Positions 6,829 to 14,863 of a DNA stretch of 15,454 bases are shown in pieces; position 1 is the stretch's first letter, and each line of letters starts with the position of its first letter. The position numbers were made by a program, and so were the translations under genes. The DNA comes from Phyllobacteriaceae bacterium UBA1940 (lineage in GTDB: Bacteria > Pseudomonadota > Alphaproteobacteria > Rhizobiales > Rhizobiaceae): assembly GCA_002336975.1 (NCBI GenBank), contig DDFA01000089.1, positions 3,014-18,467 on the forward strand, read 5' to 3'. The notes under the pieces were generated by a model that made no database searches, was not told the origin of the DNA, and was given only the letters and a program-made list of their open reading frames with translations.

Positions 6829-9403
6829 GCTTGCTCCTGGCATGACGCCGCTCGCGTGCAAAGAACCAGCGCTTGATTGCCTCCGATGCTGCGAGATAGG
6901 CGATCGTGATTGCGGCGAGGCCGGCCATGATGGGCAAAGGCAGCGGCACGAAACCGAACCAGCCTGCTCCCGGGAGATAGGGGATAGCGACGGCGAACAG
7001 AGCGACGGCGAGCGTCAGGCCCGATAGCAGCGGACTGGGGGAGCTTTGCCAGAAATTCCCGCGGGTGCGCACGACAAGTACGATCATCAGTTGAGTGATG
7101 AGCGACTCGACAAACCAACCGGTCTGGAAAACCTGCTCCGTGGCGCTCGCCAGAAAAAGCAGAAAGGCAAAAGTGGTGAAGTCAAACAAGGAACTGACAA
7201 GTCCAAACGTGATCATGAAACGCCGCACGTATCCGATATTCCAGCGCGGTGGGGTGCGTGTCTGGTCGGCGTCAACGCGGTCGGTGGCGATAGCCAGCGA
7301 CGGAACACTGGACAGGAAATTGTTGAGCAGAATCTGAGATGCGAGGAGTGGCAGAAAGGGCAGCGCGAGAGAAGCTATGGCCATCGAGACCATATTGCCG
7401 AAATTGGCGCTTGTTGTGATGGCGATGTATTTCATCGTATTGGCAAACGTCCGGCGTCCGTCGTCCACCCCGCGCAGCAAGACATTCAGATCGCGCTGAA
7501 GCAGGACCATGTCGGCAGCCTCGCGCGCGACGTCCACGGCACTGTCGACCGAGATGCCGATGTCGGCCTCATGAAGGGCCGGCGCATCGTTGATGCCGTC
7601 GCCGAGATAGCCGACGACATGGCCGCGCCGCCGTAGCGCGGCGATGATCCGCTCCTTCTGGTTCGGGTCGATTTCGGCGAAGATGTCGGTACGCGCGGCG
7701 CGGGCAAAGAGCGCGCTCTTCGTCAGTTTCGCCAATTCGTCGCCGGTCAGGATGTTGTGGTGCGGCAGGCCGACAATCTCGGCCAGGTGCCCGACGACAT
7801 GGCGGCTGTCGCCGGATATGACCTTCACCTTGATGCCCCGCTCGGCCAGCGCCCTGAGCGTGTCGGCCATGCCTGGCTTGGGTGGATCGAGAAACAGAAG
7901 GAAACCGGCGAGAGCAAGATCCGTTTCGTCCTCCCGGCGCCAGCTGTCGCGTCGCGGGCGTCGGCGGACCGCAAGGGCAAGTACGCGGAAGCCCTGCATG
8001 CTCCAGTCACGCACCTTGTTGTCGATGACATGCGCCAGGTCCGCATCAAGCGGCCGCATGTCGCTCCCGGACAGGACGGATGAACAGGCCTCGACCACGT
8101 TCGGCACGGCGCCTTTGCAAATGAGCAGGTCTTCGTCGGCATCGTCTTTTCGACGAACGATCACGGAAAGCCGTTTTCGGATGAAATCGTATGGCACCTC
8201 ATCGGTCTTCTCGTACGCGGACAGATCGTCATCGGGGCTCCTGCTGGCCGCGATCCCCTCGTCCAAGGGGTTCTTCATGCCGGACTGAAAGGTTGCATTG
8301 AGCAGCGCCCACAGCCGAACCTGGCTTGACTTCACACCGTTGGCGTCCACGCAGTCATCGAGGTGGATCGTGCCTTCGGTCAGCGTTCCCGTCTTGTCGG
8401 TGCACAGAAGGTCCATACTGCCGAGATTCTCTATGGCGTCGAGCCGACGCACGATGACGCCGCTTGCCGCCATGGTCCGAGCGCCCCGCGCCAACGTCAC
8501 GCTGATGATGGCCGGCAGCAATTCCGGAGTCAGGCCGACGGCGAGCGCCAGGGAGAACAGCAGTGAGTCCACCGCCGGCCTCTCAAGCAGCAGATTTGCA
8601 AAGAAGACCAGGATCACGATGACGAGCATGATCTCGGTCATCAGATAGCCGAAGCGACGGATGCCTCTCGCAAATTCCGTTTCGGGGATGGTGCGGGCGA
8701 TGGCGGCGGCGATCGAGGCGAACTCGGTCCGCTCACCGGTATTGACGACCGCCATGATTGCGGTGCCGCTGCGCACGGACGTGCCCGTAAAGACCGCGTT
8801 GCCGCGCTGGCCGATCGGTGCGTCCGGAGCGGATACGCCGGGGGACTTTAGGACTGGGAACGTCTCGCCGGTCAGCGCCGCCTCGCTGACATTGAAATCG
8901 CGCGCCTCAAGCAAAATGCCATCTGCCGGGATGAGGTTTCCCGCCGAAAGCCTGACGATATCGCCCGGGACGATCTCCTCGACTGCAACGGAGATTTCGT
9001 TCCCGTCTCGCAGGGTCGCGCTCCTGCGCGCTATGCGGGCCTTCAGCGCCTCCATGGCCCGTGAGGCGCCATATTCCTGCGTAAAGGACAGCACGCAACT
9101 CGCTAGGACGATGACGCCTATGATGATCGCTTCGCTGCCTTGGCCGACAAAGACCGACACGACCGCCGCGAAGATGAGAATCAGGACGAGCGGGCTGCGG
9201 AACTGTTGTGCAAAAGCCGCCAGGGCCGTCGCACCGCCCCTATGGCCGATGACGTTGGGGCCGGCGTCGCGCAACCGGGCTTGCGCTTCGGTTGAAGACA
9301 GCCCCCCTGCTCGTGTGCCCAGGCGGCCTAGAAGTTCATCTGCGGGAACCGACCAAAAAGCGGGCTCCGCAGATTCAGGTGTCTGCAATGCGTCCCGCTG
9401 CAT
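6818..9403 (-). CDS. MgtA-type (P3B) cation-transporting P-type ATPase
   Basis: This 861-residue inner-membrane pump has full family length. It has an N-terminal cation-ATPase domain, TGET (178-181), the M4 motif VGLTPELLP (289-297), DKTGTLT with the phosphorylated Asp336, and GDGINDAP from residue 601. About six membrane segments lie in the C-terminal third. GLTPELLP and the segment NATFQSGMKNPLDE resemble magnesium-translocating ATPases of the MgtA/MgtB group. Mg2+ import is therefore the family role, but the cation here is not proven. A GGAG about 9 bases upstream supports the ATG. The gene starts 23 bp after the usp stop and is almost certainly in the same operon, under the FixK-type box at 10309. 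S. meliloti pSymA has, as I recall, a similar pairing of usp and P-type ATPase genes. Confidence 0.92.
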   Translation of the reverse strand: MQRDALQTPESAEPAFWSVPADELLGRLGTRAGGLSSTEAQARLRDAGPNVIGHRGGATALAAFAQQFRSPLVLILIFAAVVSVFVGQGSEAIIIGVIVLASCVLSFTQEYGASRAMEALKARIARRSATLRDGNEISVAVEEIVPGDIVRLSAGNLIPADGILLEARDFNVSEAALTGETFPVLKSPGVSAPDAPIGQRGNAVFTGTSVRSGTAIMAVVNTGERTEFASIAAAIARTIPETEFARGIRRFGYLMTEIMLVIVILVFFANLLLERPAVDSLLFSLALAVGLTPELLPAIISVTLARGARTMAASGVIVRRLDAIENLGSMDLLCTDKTGTLTEGTIHLDDCVDANGVKSSQVRLWALLNATFQSGMKNPLDEGIAASRSPDDDLSAYEKTDEVPYDFIRKRLSVIVRRKDDADEDLLICKGAVPNVVEACSSVLSGSDMRPLDADLAHVIDNKVRDWSMQGFRVLALAVRRRPRRDSWRREDETDLALAGFLLFLDPPKPGMADTLRALAERGIKVKVISGDSRHVVGHLAEIVGLPHHNILTGDELAKLTKSALFARAARTDIFAEIDPNQKERIIAALRRRGHVVGYLGDGINDAPALHEADIGISVDSAVDVAREAADMVLLQRDLNVLLRGVDDGRRTFANTMKYIAITTSANFGNMVSMAIASLALPFLPLLASQILLNNFLSSVPSLAIATDRVDADQTRTPPRWNIGYVRRFMITFGLVSSLFDFTTFAFLLFLASATEQVFQTGWFVESLITQLMIVLVVRTRGNFWQSSPSPLLSGLTLAVALFAVAIPYLPGAGWFGFVPLPLPIMAGLAAITIAYLAASEAIKRWFFARERRHARSKRGV

Positions 9404-9426
9404 GAACCTTACTCCAGTGCGTCCCG

Positions 9427-10248
9427 TCAGCTCGACATGAAGCGGTTGAGCCGGCTTTCATCCAGCAATGAACGCGTCACGCCACCGAACACCCATTCCC
9501 TGAGGCGGCTGTGCCCATAGGCGCCGGACACCACAAGGTCGGCATTGCTGGCATCGATGAAATTGAACAATTCGATGTGGTCGTCGGGACTGTCGATCAG
9601 ATTCGATGCGGCTTTGACGCCGTGCGCAGCGAGGAACGCGATGACGTCGTTGAGGCCTTCTTGAATCCATTGGTCGGCCTCTGCGGCAACGGACACGACA
9701 ATGACCTCTTCAGCTTCGAAAAGCAGAGGCACCGCGTCGGCGACGGCGCGTCTTGCTTCGCGCGTGTCCTTCCATGCCACGACGACCTTCTTGGTCCTTA
9801 TGCGCTCGATCTTGTCGCCGACCACGAAAACCGGACGGCCAGCCCGCAGCACGACGCCGGCGGGGTCGGCGAGCCGGTAGGAATCCCCGGTGGCGACACC
9901 CTTGGAAGCCGCCATGATGATAAGGTCGGCCGATCTGCTTGCCTCGACCAATCCAGGTGTCGGACTGGACAGATTTGCACGCCATTCGGCTTTGACCGCT
10001 CCCGCCGTCAACCGGTCGAATTCGGCATGGACTTCCCCGAACTTCTTTGTGATGTCGTCTCGCATCAGTCGCCATGCTTCCGCGGCGAGCGCTCCACCTT
10101 CCGGTCCTGCCATGATCATTGGCGCATCTGCTGCGCAATGGCCGATCAGTTTCGCTTTATGGCGCCGGGCAAAATGGATCGCCGCCTTGACGATCGGAGC
10201 GATCGGCCCGTCGATATCGATGTTTACGAGGATGGATTTGTAGCTCAC
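9427..10248 (-). CDS. Universal stress protein with two UspA domains
   Basis: This 273-residue cytosolic protein has two tandem UspA folds, at about residues 1-145 and 150-270. The first opens with YKSILVNIDI and the second with KKVVVAWKDTREARRAV. The second carries the ATP-binding pattern G-2x-G-9x-G-(G)-x-T: GAYGHS at 242-247 and Gly255-Gly256 before Val-Thr. The first domain lacks a clean version, so ATP or nucleotide is probably bound only by domain 2. The start is GTG with GGGAGA 7 bases upstream. The gene is the first of a two-gene unit with the MgtA-type ATPase and has a perfect FixK-type box 67.5 bp upstream. Tandem USPs of this kind are common members of low-oxygen regulons in rhizobia; its exact target is unknown. 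Confidence 0.92.
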   Translation of the reverse strand: MSYKSILVNIDIDGPIAPIVKAAIHFARRHKAKLIGHCAADAPMIMAGPEGGALAAEAWRLMRDDITKKFGEVHAEFDRLTAGAVKAEWRANLSSPTPGLVEASRSADLIIMAASKGVATGDSYRLADPAGVVLRAGRPVFVVGDKIERIRTKKVVVAWKDTREARRAVADAVPLLFEAEEVIVVSVAAEADQWIQEGLNDVIAFLAAHGVKAASNLIDSPDDHIELFNFIDASNADLVVSGAYGHSRLREWVFGGVTRSLLDESRLNRFMSS

Positions 10249-10308
10249 AGCAAATCTCCCTGAGGCAAAATTAGTTTAGAAATCTTGGGCTGAGACGGAG
10301 CCACGGCA

Positions 10309-10322
10309 TTGACGTTGGTCAA
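10309..10322 (-). promoter_or_regulatory. FixK/FNR-type box upstream of usp-ATPase operon
   Basis: TTGACGTTGGTCAA is an exact inverted repeat (TTGAC-N4-GTCAA) that fits the FixK/FNR consensus. Its centre (10315.5) is 67.5 bp from the GTG start of the universal stress protein gene. Placing it at -41.5 predicts a start near 10274. On the - strand a TAAACT sequence near 10272-10277 could contribute to a -10 region. It lies between the arc remnant's stop (10370) and usp, and only usp is positioned to use it. Confidence 0.82.
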
Positions 10323-10369
10323 ACCTATTCGATGCTGGATGATTTGCCGCAATTTTTTTGGATGGCAGC

Positions 10370-11443
10370 TCAAGAGTGGAAGCTGCGCACCACGCGCCGG
10401 CAAAGGAAAGGCCGGGCGATGGGTTGCGTTACCGAATGATCCGTGTTCCCGCGTGTGCCAGCCAAGATCGCCGCTGCGTCTTCGAGACGCCCGATCGCCG
10501 CGGGCTTACCCGTCGAGCGGGCGAATTCGATCGCTGCGTCGACCTTCGGCCTCATCGAACCGGCTGCGAAGTCCGACGCCGACAGGTCGGAGATCGCGAC
10601 CTCTGCGAGCGCTCGTGCGCTCGGCGTGCCCCATCCTAAATAGACCACGTCGACGTCGGTCAGCATCAGCAACATGTCTGCGCGAAGCTGTCGTGCCAGG
10701 AGCGACGAGGCATGACCCTTGTCGACGATGGCCTCGACGCCGGCAATACTGCCGCCGCGGAGCTCGATGACCGGGATGCCGCTGCCGCCGGCGCAGATGA
10801 CGATGACCCAGCGCTCGATCAGGAAGGCGAGGACCTGCGCCTCCAGGATTTCCAGCGGCTTCGGCGAGGCGACGACGCGGCGCCATTTGTCGTTGTCCCG
10901 TGCGATCTGCCAGCCGCGCTCGGTAGCCAGCCTGCGGGCCGCGGCCTCGTCATACCCCGGACCGATCGGCTTGGTCGGGTTGCCGAACGCGGCGTCCGTC
11001 GGATGGACCTTGACCTGCGTCAGCAGCGTCTTGCCAGTCAGTCCGGCGGGTTCGAAGGGGAGTTCGGCACGCGCAATGCCACCAACGAGCAGTGACGAAA
11101 GCTGGTCAGGCGACATCGCGTCGAGCCACCTGCGCAACTCGTCCACCAAATCGTGGCCCACAACCGAGGCATGGACCCGCCGGTCGAGGAGCCAGTCGCG
11201 CGCCTCGCTGATCGCCACGGTTTCGGCCAGCAACTCCCCGAACAGGTGCACGGTGACGCCGCGCTCGCGAAGCGCGTCGACGAAGATGTCGTGTTCCTGA
11301 CGTGCGCGCTTGACCCACAGCACGTCATCGAACAGCAGCGCCTTGCAATTGTCGGGCGTCAACCGGCGCAGGCTGAGGTCTGGCCGGTGCACGATAACTT
11401 CGCGCAACCTGCCGGTTTCGGAATGAACGCCGAGTGTGACCAT
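10370..11443 (-). pseudogene. In-frame chimera: N-terminal arginine deiminase (arcA) fused to C-terminal carbamate kinase (arcC)
   Basis: This open frame of 357 residues joins two proteins. Residues 1 to about 139 are the start of arginine deiminase (GVHSETGRLREVIVHRPDL, LTPDNCKALLFDDVLWVKRA). From about residue 140 the sequence is carbamate kinase (NPTKPIGPGY, VICAGGSGIP, LTDVDVVYLGWGTP, GSMRPKVDAAIEFA). The join is near 11020-11030. Missing are the deiminase catalytic core (Asp, Glu, His and the C-terminal Cys), all of ornithine carbamoyltransferase, and the kinase N-terminus with its GGNA and HGNGPQVG motifs. Neither activity can be expected. The kinase part has also drifted: VDKG where VIDKD is usual, SMRPK where SMGPK is usual, and an unusual tail after AGTRGN. 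The simplest origin is one deletion of roughly 2 kb across an arcABC operon. A good AAAGGAA ribosome-binding site remains, and the frame starts 28 bp after the antiporter remnant. Confidence 0.92.
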
Positions 11444-11471
11444 GACGGTTCCTTTCGCGAGGCAGGCGAAA

Positions 11472-12940
11472 TCAAAGCGCGCTCAGCGTCCCGATCCACA
11501 TCTGATAGGCCGCGTAGAAAGCGAGCGCGACCAGGGCCGCAGCGAGCACGGCTTCGACGGGATGGAAGATGCGTGCGCGATTTTCGCGCCGCGCCCAGAC
11601 GAAGAAGATGATGCTGGGCGCATAGAGGATCGCGCACATGAACAGGTACGACAGCCCTGCGGCGTAGACGAGCCAGAGTCCGTAGATCGTCGCGACCAGG
11701 CCAACGAGCATCGGAGCGTTGCGATTCTCGCCGAGAACGTAGCTTTCGCCGGTGATCGCCAGCTTGGCCGCATAGGCGCCGGAGAAGATGTAGGGAGCCA
11801 GGATTGCGGCGGAAGCGATGTAGAACAGCGCCTGATAGGTGCTGTGCGCATACAGGGTGATAATCAAGAAAAGCTGAACGAGAAGATTGGTAGTGGTCAG
11901 CGATGTGGACGGAACGCCGCGCTCGTTCTCTTGGCCGAAAAACGCCGGCATGGTGCCGTCCCTGCCGGCGACATGCGGGACTTCGGCGGCGAGCAAGGTC
12001 CAGTTCAGGAACGCGCCGACGACCGAAATAGCCAGCGCCAGGTTGATGAGGATAGCGCCCCACGGTCCGACAATGGCTTCGAGCACGTCCGTCATCGAGG
12101 GGTTCTTCAATCCCGCCAGTTCAGGCCGGCTGACAATGCCGAGCGACAGCAGGGACACCAGCGCATAAAGTGCGAGGCAGGTGAAGAAACCGAGGACGGT
12201 CGCGGTGGCGATGTCCTTGCGACGCTCGGCACGAGCCGAGAAGACGCTGGCGCCCTCTATGCCGATGAATACCCAAAGCGTCACCAGCATGGTGCTCTTC
12301 ACCTGGTTCATGATGGAGCCGAGGCCGGCATTGCCGACGCCGCTGAAATCGGCGTTGAAGATGTCGATCCTGAAAGCCAATGCGACAATGCCGATGAACA
12401 GCACGATCGACGCGATCTTGGCCACGGTCACGATCAGGTTGACGATCGCCGCCTGCCGTATGCCGGCCAAGATCAGGAAATGGATCGCCCATAGCAGAAC
12501 CGACGCGCCGATCACCGCCTGCCAGGTGCTGCCGTCTCCGAACGCGGGGAAGAAATAGGAAAGCGCGCTAAAAACGATGACGGCATAGGAAACATTGCCG
12601 ACCCAGGCGCTGATCCAGTAGCCCCAGGCGCTGTTGAAACCGATGACGGTCCAAAACCCGCCTTGGCGTAAGCATATGGTCCGGCATCGAGTTCGGGCTT
12701 GCGAGTCGCCAGCGACTGATCGACGAATACGAGCGCCAGCATGCCAACGGCGGTAATGCCCCAGCCAATGAGAATGGCGAGCGGGCCGGCCCCTGAGGCC
12801 ATGTTTTGCGGCAGGCTGAATACGCCCGAGCCGACCATCGAGCCTGTGACGAGAGCCGTCAGAGCTCCAAGGCGCAACCTGGTTTGTCCCGCGGTCGAGA
12901 CGGATGTCGCAGATGCAGAACGAAATTCTGTCGCGGACAT
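11472..12940 (-). pseudogene. Basic amino acid antiporter (ArcD-like APC/APA family), disrupted by a frameshift
   Basis: Two overlapping frames encode one transporter. From the ATG at 12940, preceded by GGGAG, the first frame reads [20 protein letters not shown] with the TM1 glycine motif of APC carriers, and continues to [11 protein letters not shown]. Family similarity then jumps to another frame ([20 protein letters not shown]) and runs to the TGA at 11472. The switch is at about 12651. Restoring one G in a G-run on the coding strand would give [13 protein letters not shown] in one frame and a protein of 489 residues, normal for the family, with 12-13 membrane segments. Without it, the first frame ends at 12512. 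Relatives exchange arginine for ornithine in the arginine deiminase pathway, which fits the arc remnant 28 bp downstream. A sequencing error at this base is the main alternative. Confidence 0.88.
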
Positions 12941-13002
12941 GATACATCTCCCAGGGTTTGGACAACCGGCCGAAAGAATGCGCCTGTCTCGACGGGGCGG
13001 CT

Positions 13003-13016
13003 TTGACGCGCGTCAA
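13003..13016 (-). promoter_or_regulatory. FixK/FNR-type box upstream of the antiporter/arc remnant
   Basis: TTGACGCGCGTCAA is a perfect palindrome, extended by one more base pair on each side (13002-13017). It matches TTGAY-N4-RTCAA. Its centre (13009.5) is 69.5 bp from the antiporter ATG at 12940, almost the same spacing as at usp. A -41.5 position predicts a start near 12968; CATTCT at about 12974-12979 on the - strand is a weak -10 candidate. Confidence 0.82.
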
Positions 13017-13319
13017 ATGTGGTTTTGCGGGCGAATATCCGGTCCGGCTACGCGCGACGCGACCTGAAAGGTTGCCCCGACGATTGAAAAAAGATCGGCA
13101 GCCGCGAAGGTGAAACGTCTCCGCATCGACCCGTTCTTGAGCGATCCAGGCCTTCGTTGCTTCAAGGCTGATGAGGCAAAGCTGGTCCACCATCCAGCTA
13201 TCGACCACGCCGTCAGCTCAGCTTGGCGAAGCATCTTGATCTGCGGCGCCTCGACCGTGCGGCGGTTGCGAGGCTGTGAGCGGCAGGTTCTGGACATCCG
13301 GGCCGCGGAATTGCCGGTC
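13017..13319. other. Unassigned stretch between arc promoter and IS remnant
   Basis: No gene is recognised. Frames on both strands are open here (for example 13110-13439 + and the upstream part of a - frame ending at 11472), but none has a ribosome-binding site with a familiar protein start. It may hold the remaining decayed part of the insertion sequence or of a lost gene. Confidence 0.4.
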
Positions 13320-13432
13320 TGCGCCATATTCTCTGCCGGTTCGCCCCCAGGAATGGCGTTCGCGGGTCCCTTGGTGCTACGCAGCGCAACACGTACCTTG
13401 AACTTGGCGTCATGGCCCCTGCGTTTTCTCAA
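13320..13432 (-). mobile_element. Decayed IS3-family transposase OrfA fragment
   Basis: The - strand from 13432 reads RKRRGHDAKFKVRVAL, which closely resembles the N-terminus of IS3-family OrfA (typically RKRRNHDAxFKARVAL). After STKG the frame drifts. The DNA around 13321-13345 still resembles the coding sequence for ELAAEYG (GAACCGGCAGAGAATATGGCG), with about one base missing. The initiation codon is a TTG with no ribosome-binding site, and the helix-turn-helix continuation and OrfB are absent. It is a short relic. Terminal inverted repeats were not found. Confidence 0.6.
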
Positions 13433-13474
13433 CGCCTGATTTGCTCGAGCCTGGAGAAACGCCGACGTCGGTTT

Positions 13475-13518
13475 GCGACCGGCCCTTGCTGCGCAGTCGG
13501 GGGGCAGCGATCGGTCGC
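13475..13518 (-). terminator. Two-part hairpin just downstream of the deaminase gene
   Basis: GCGACCG (13475-13481) pairs with CGGTCGC (13512-13518). Inside it GCTGC (13488-13492) pairs with GCAGC (13504-13508). The structure begins 3 bases after the amidohydrolase stop codon. No T-run follows on the - strand, so it may be a Rho-assisted end or an mRNA 3' stem rather than a classical terminator. Confidence 0.4.
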
Positions 13519-13520
13519 CG

Positions 13521-14858
13521 CTACCTTGCCGCCTGGCTCGAGGCGTCGTCGATGCGTTTTATTTCGGCCTTGAACGCGCTGGCGATCTGCAATGCGTCGC
13601 GCAACACGGCCTTGCGTTCCAGCGTCAGCGCCTGCCGGTCGCGCATCAGCCAGCGGCCTGCCACCATGACGTCGCGCACATCGTCCGGCATCGCGCAGAA
13701 CACCAGGGTTGAATAGATGTCGTAGATCGGGTGCAACCGTTCGGCGTCGAGACTGATGCGCATCAGGTCAGCCTGTTTTCCCGGCTCCAGTGTGCCGATC
13801 GTCGCATCGAGGCCCAGGACCTTCGCCCCTTCAGCCGTCGCCATGCGGATCACGTCGACCACCGGCATCGGCTTGCGCGACCGGCCGAGCAGCTTCTGGA
13901 ACATCGTCACCGGCGCAAATTGCGAGAACAGATCGAGCGTGTTGCCGCTCATCGGCCCGTCGCTGCCGATGCCGACGGGAATGCCGGCGGCCCGCATCGC
14001 CTCGACAGGGGCGATGCCCCTGCCGGCCTTGGCGTTGGAGCGTGCATTGTGCGCCACGCAGACCTGGGCATGCGCCATCTTCTCGATGTCGCTTTCGCTG
14101 ACAAAAAGACAATGCGCGCAGATCAGCCCCTTACGCAGAAGTCCGGCCCTTTCCACGACCTCGACCGCGCTCAGTTTGTATTTGTTGGCGCACCATTCCA
14201 TTTCAGACGTCATCTCGGCCAGATGGATCTGCACCGGAACATCGGCATTGTCCTCGGCGAAACGCGCCACGCGCTCCATGACGGCAATGTCGGTCGAATA
14301 GGGCGCGTGCGGCGCAATCGAGGGGATCACCCGTTTGTGGCCGCGAAACTCGGCCACCAGTTGCTCGGTCAGCGCAAAACCTCCGTCGATCGTGTTGTGG
14401 TCGGGCGGATCGAAATCGGCGAGGGTCTGACCGACGATGCCGCGAATGCCGGCCTCATCGACGACGCGCCCGACCTCGGTTTCGAAATAGTACATGTCGG
14501 CGACCGTCGTGACGCCGGCCCGGATCATCTCCAGCGCCGCCAGCCGCGTGCCCGCCCGCACCATCTCGCGGGTTACGAACTTGCGCTCCATCGGCAGCAC
14601 ATATCGGTAGAGCCGGTCGTCGACATCCTCGCCCAGCCCGCGAAACAGCGTCATCGCCATGTGGCAGTGGGGATTGACCATTCCCGGCATGACCACATCG
14701 CCGCCAACGTCGATGACCTCCGCATCGGCAGACTGAGGCGGCGCGCCAGATCCGACGGCGAGGATCGTCTCGCCTTCGACGTGAATCCAGCCGAGTTCCA
14801 CGACCGGCATGTCGGTGGTGCAGGGCAACAGCAACGCGTTGGTGAGAAGCGTCGACAT
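13521..14858 (-). CDS. Metal-dependent amidohydrolase/deaminase (TRZ/ATZ, MtaD-like family)
   Basis: This cytosolic 445-residue protein has an amidohydrolase TIM-barrel. Visible residues are the HxH metal site (His64, His66 in NPHCHMAMTLFRG), PHAPYS (His184), HLAE (His212 metal, Glu215 catalytic), AHC (His249), AHNARSNAKAGRG (His270) and GSDGPMSGN (Asp300). This set is typical of hydrolytic deaminases of purine or pyrimidine-like rings, such as S-adenosylhomocysteine/methylthioadenosine deaminase, guanine deaminase and triazine hydrolases. The substrate cannot be read from sequence. I chose the ATG at 14858 because GGAG lies just upstream and overlaps the TGA of the ABC ATPase gene. The frame runs further up to 14984 only through that neighbour's coding region. 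The 5-base spacing to the ABC gene indicates one operon, so the transporter may import the deaminase's substrate. Confidence 0.92.
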   Translation of the reverse strand: MSTLLTNALLLPCTTDMPVVELGWIHVEGETILAVGSGAPPQSADAEVIDVGGDVVMPGMVNPHCHMAMTLFRGLGEDVDDRLYRYVLPMERKFVTREMVRAGTRLAALEMIRAGVTTVADMYYFETEVGRVVDEAGIRGIVGQTLADFDPPDHNTIDGGFALTEQLVAEFRGHKRVIPSIAPHAPYSTDIAVMERVARFAEDNADVPVQIHLAEMTSEMEWCANKYKLSAVEVVERAGLLRKGLICAHCLFVSESDIEKMAHAQVCVAHNARSNAKAGRGIAPVEAMRAAGIPVGIGSDGPMSGNTLDLFSQFAPVTMFQKLLGRSRKPMPVVDVIRMATAEGAKVLGLDATIGTLEPGKQADLMRISLDAERLHPIYDIYSTLVFCAMPDDVRDVMVAGRWLMRDRQALTLERKAVLRDALQIASAFKAEIKRIDDASSQAAR

Positions 14859-14863
14859 CGCGT

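Noticed and set aside
12653..13208. Antiporter frame starting at 13208 (578 residues)
   Set aside because: The upstream part is an out-of-frame reading of the true N-terminus; family similarity begins only at about 12652.
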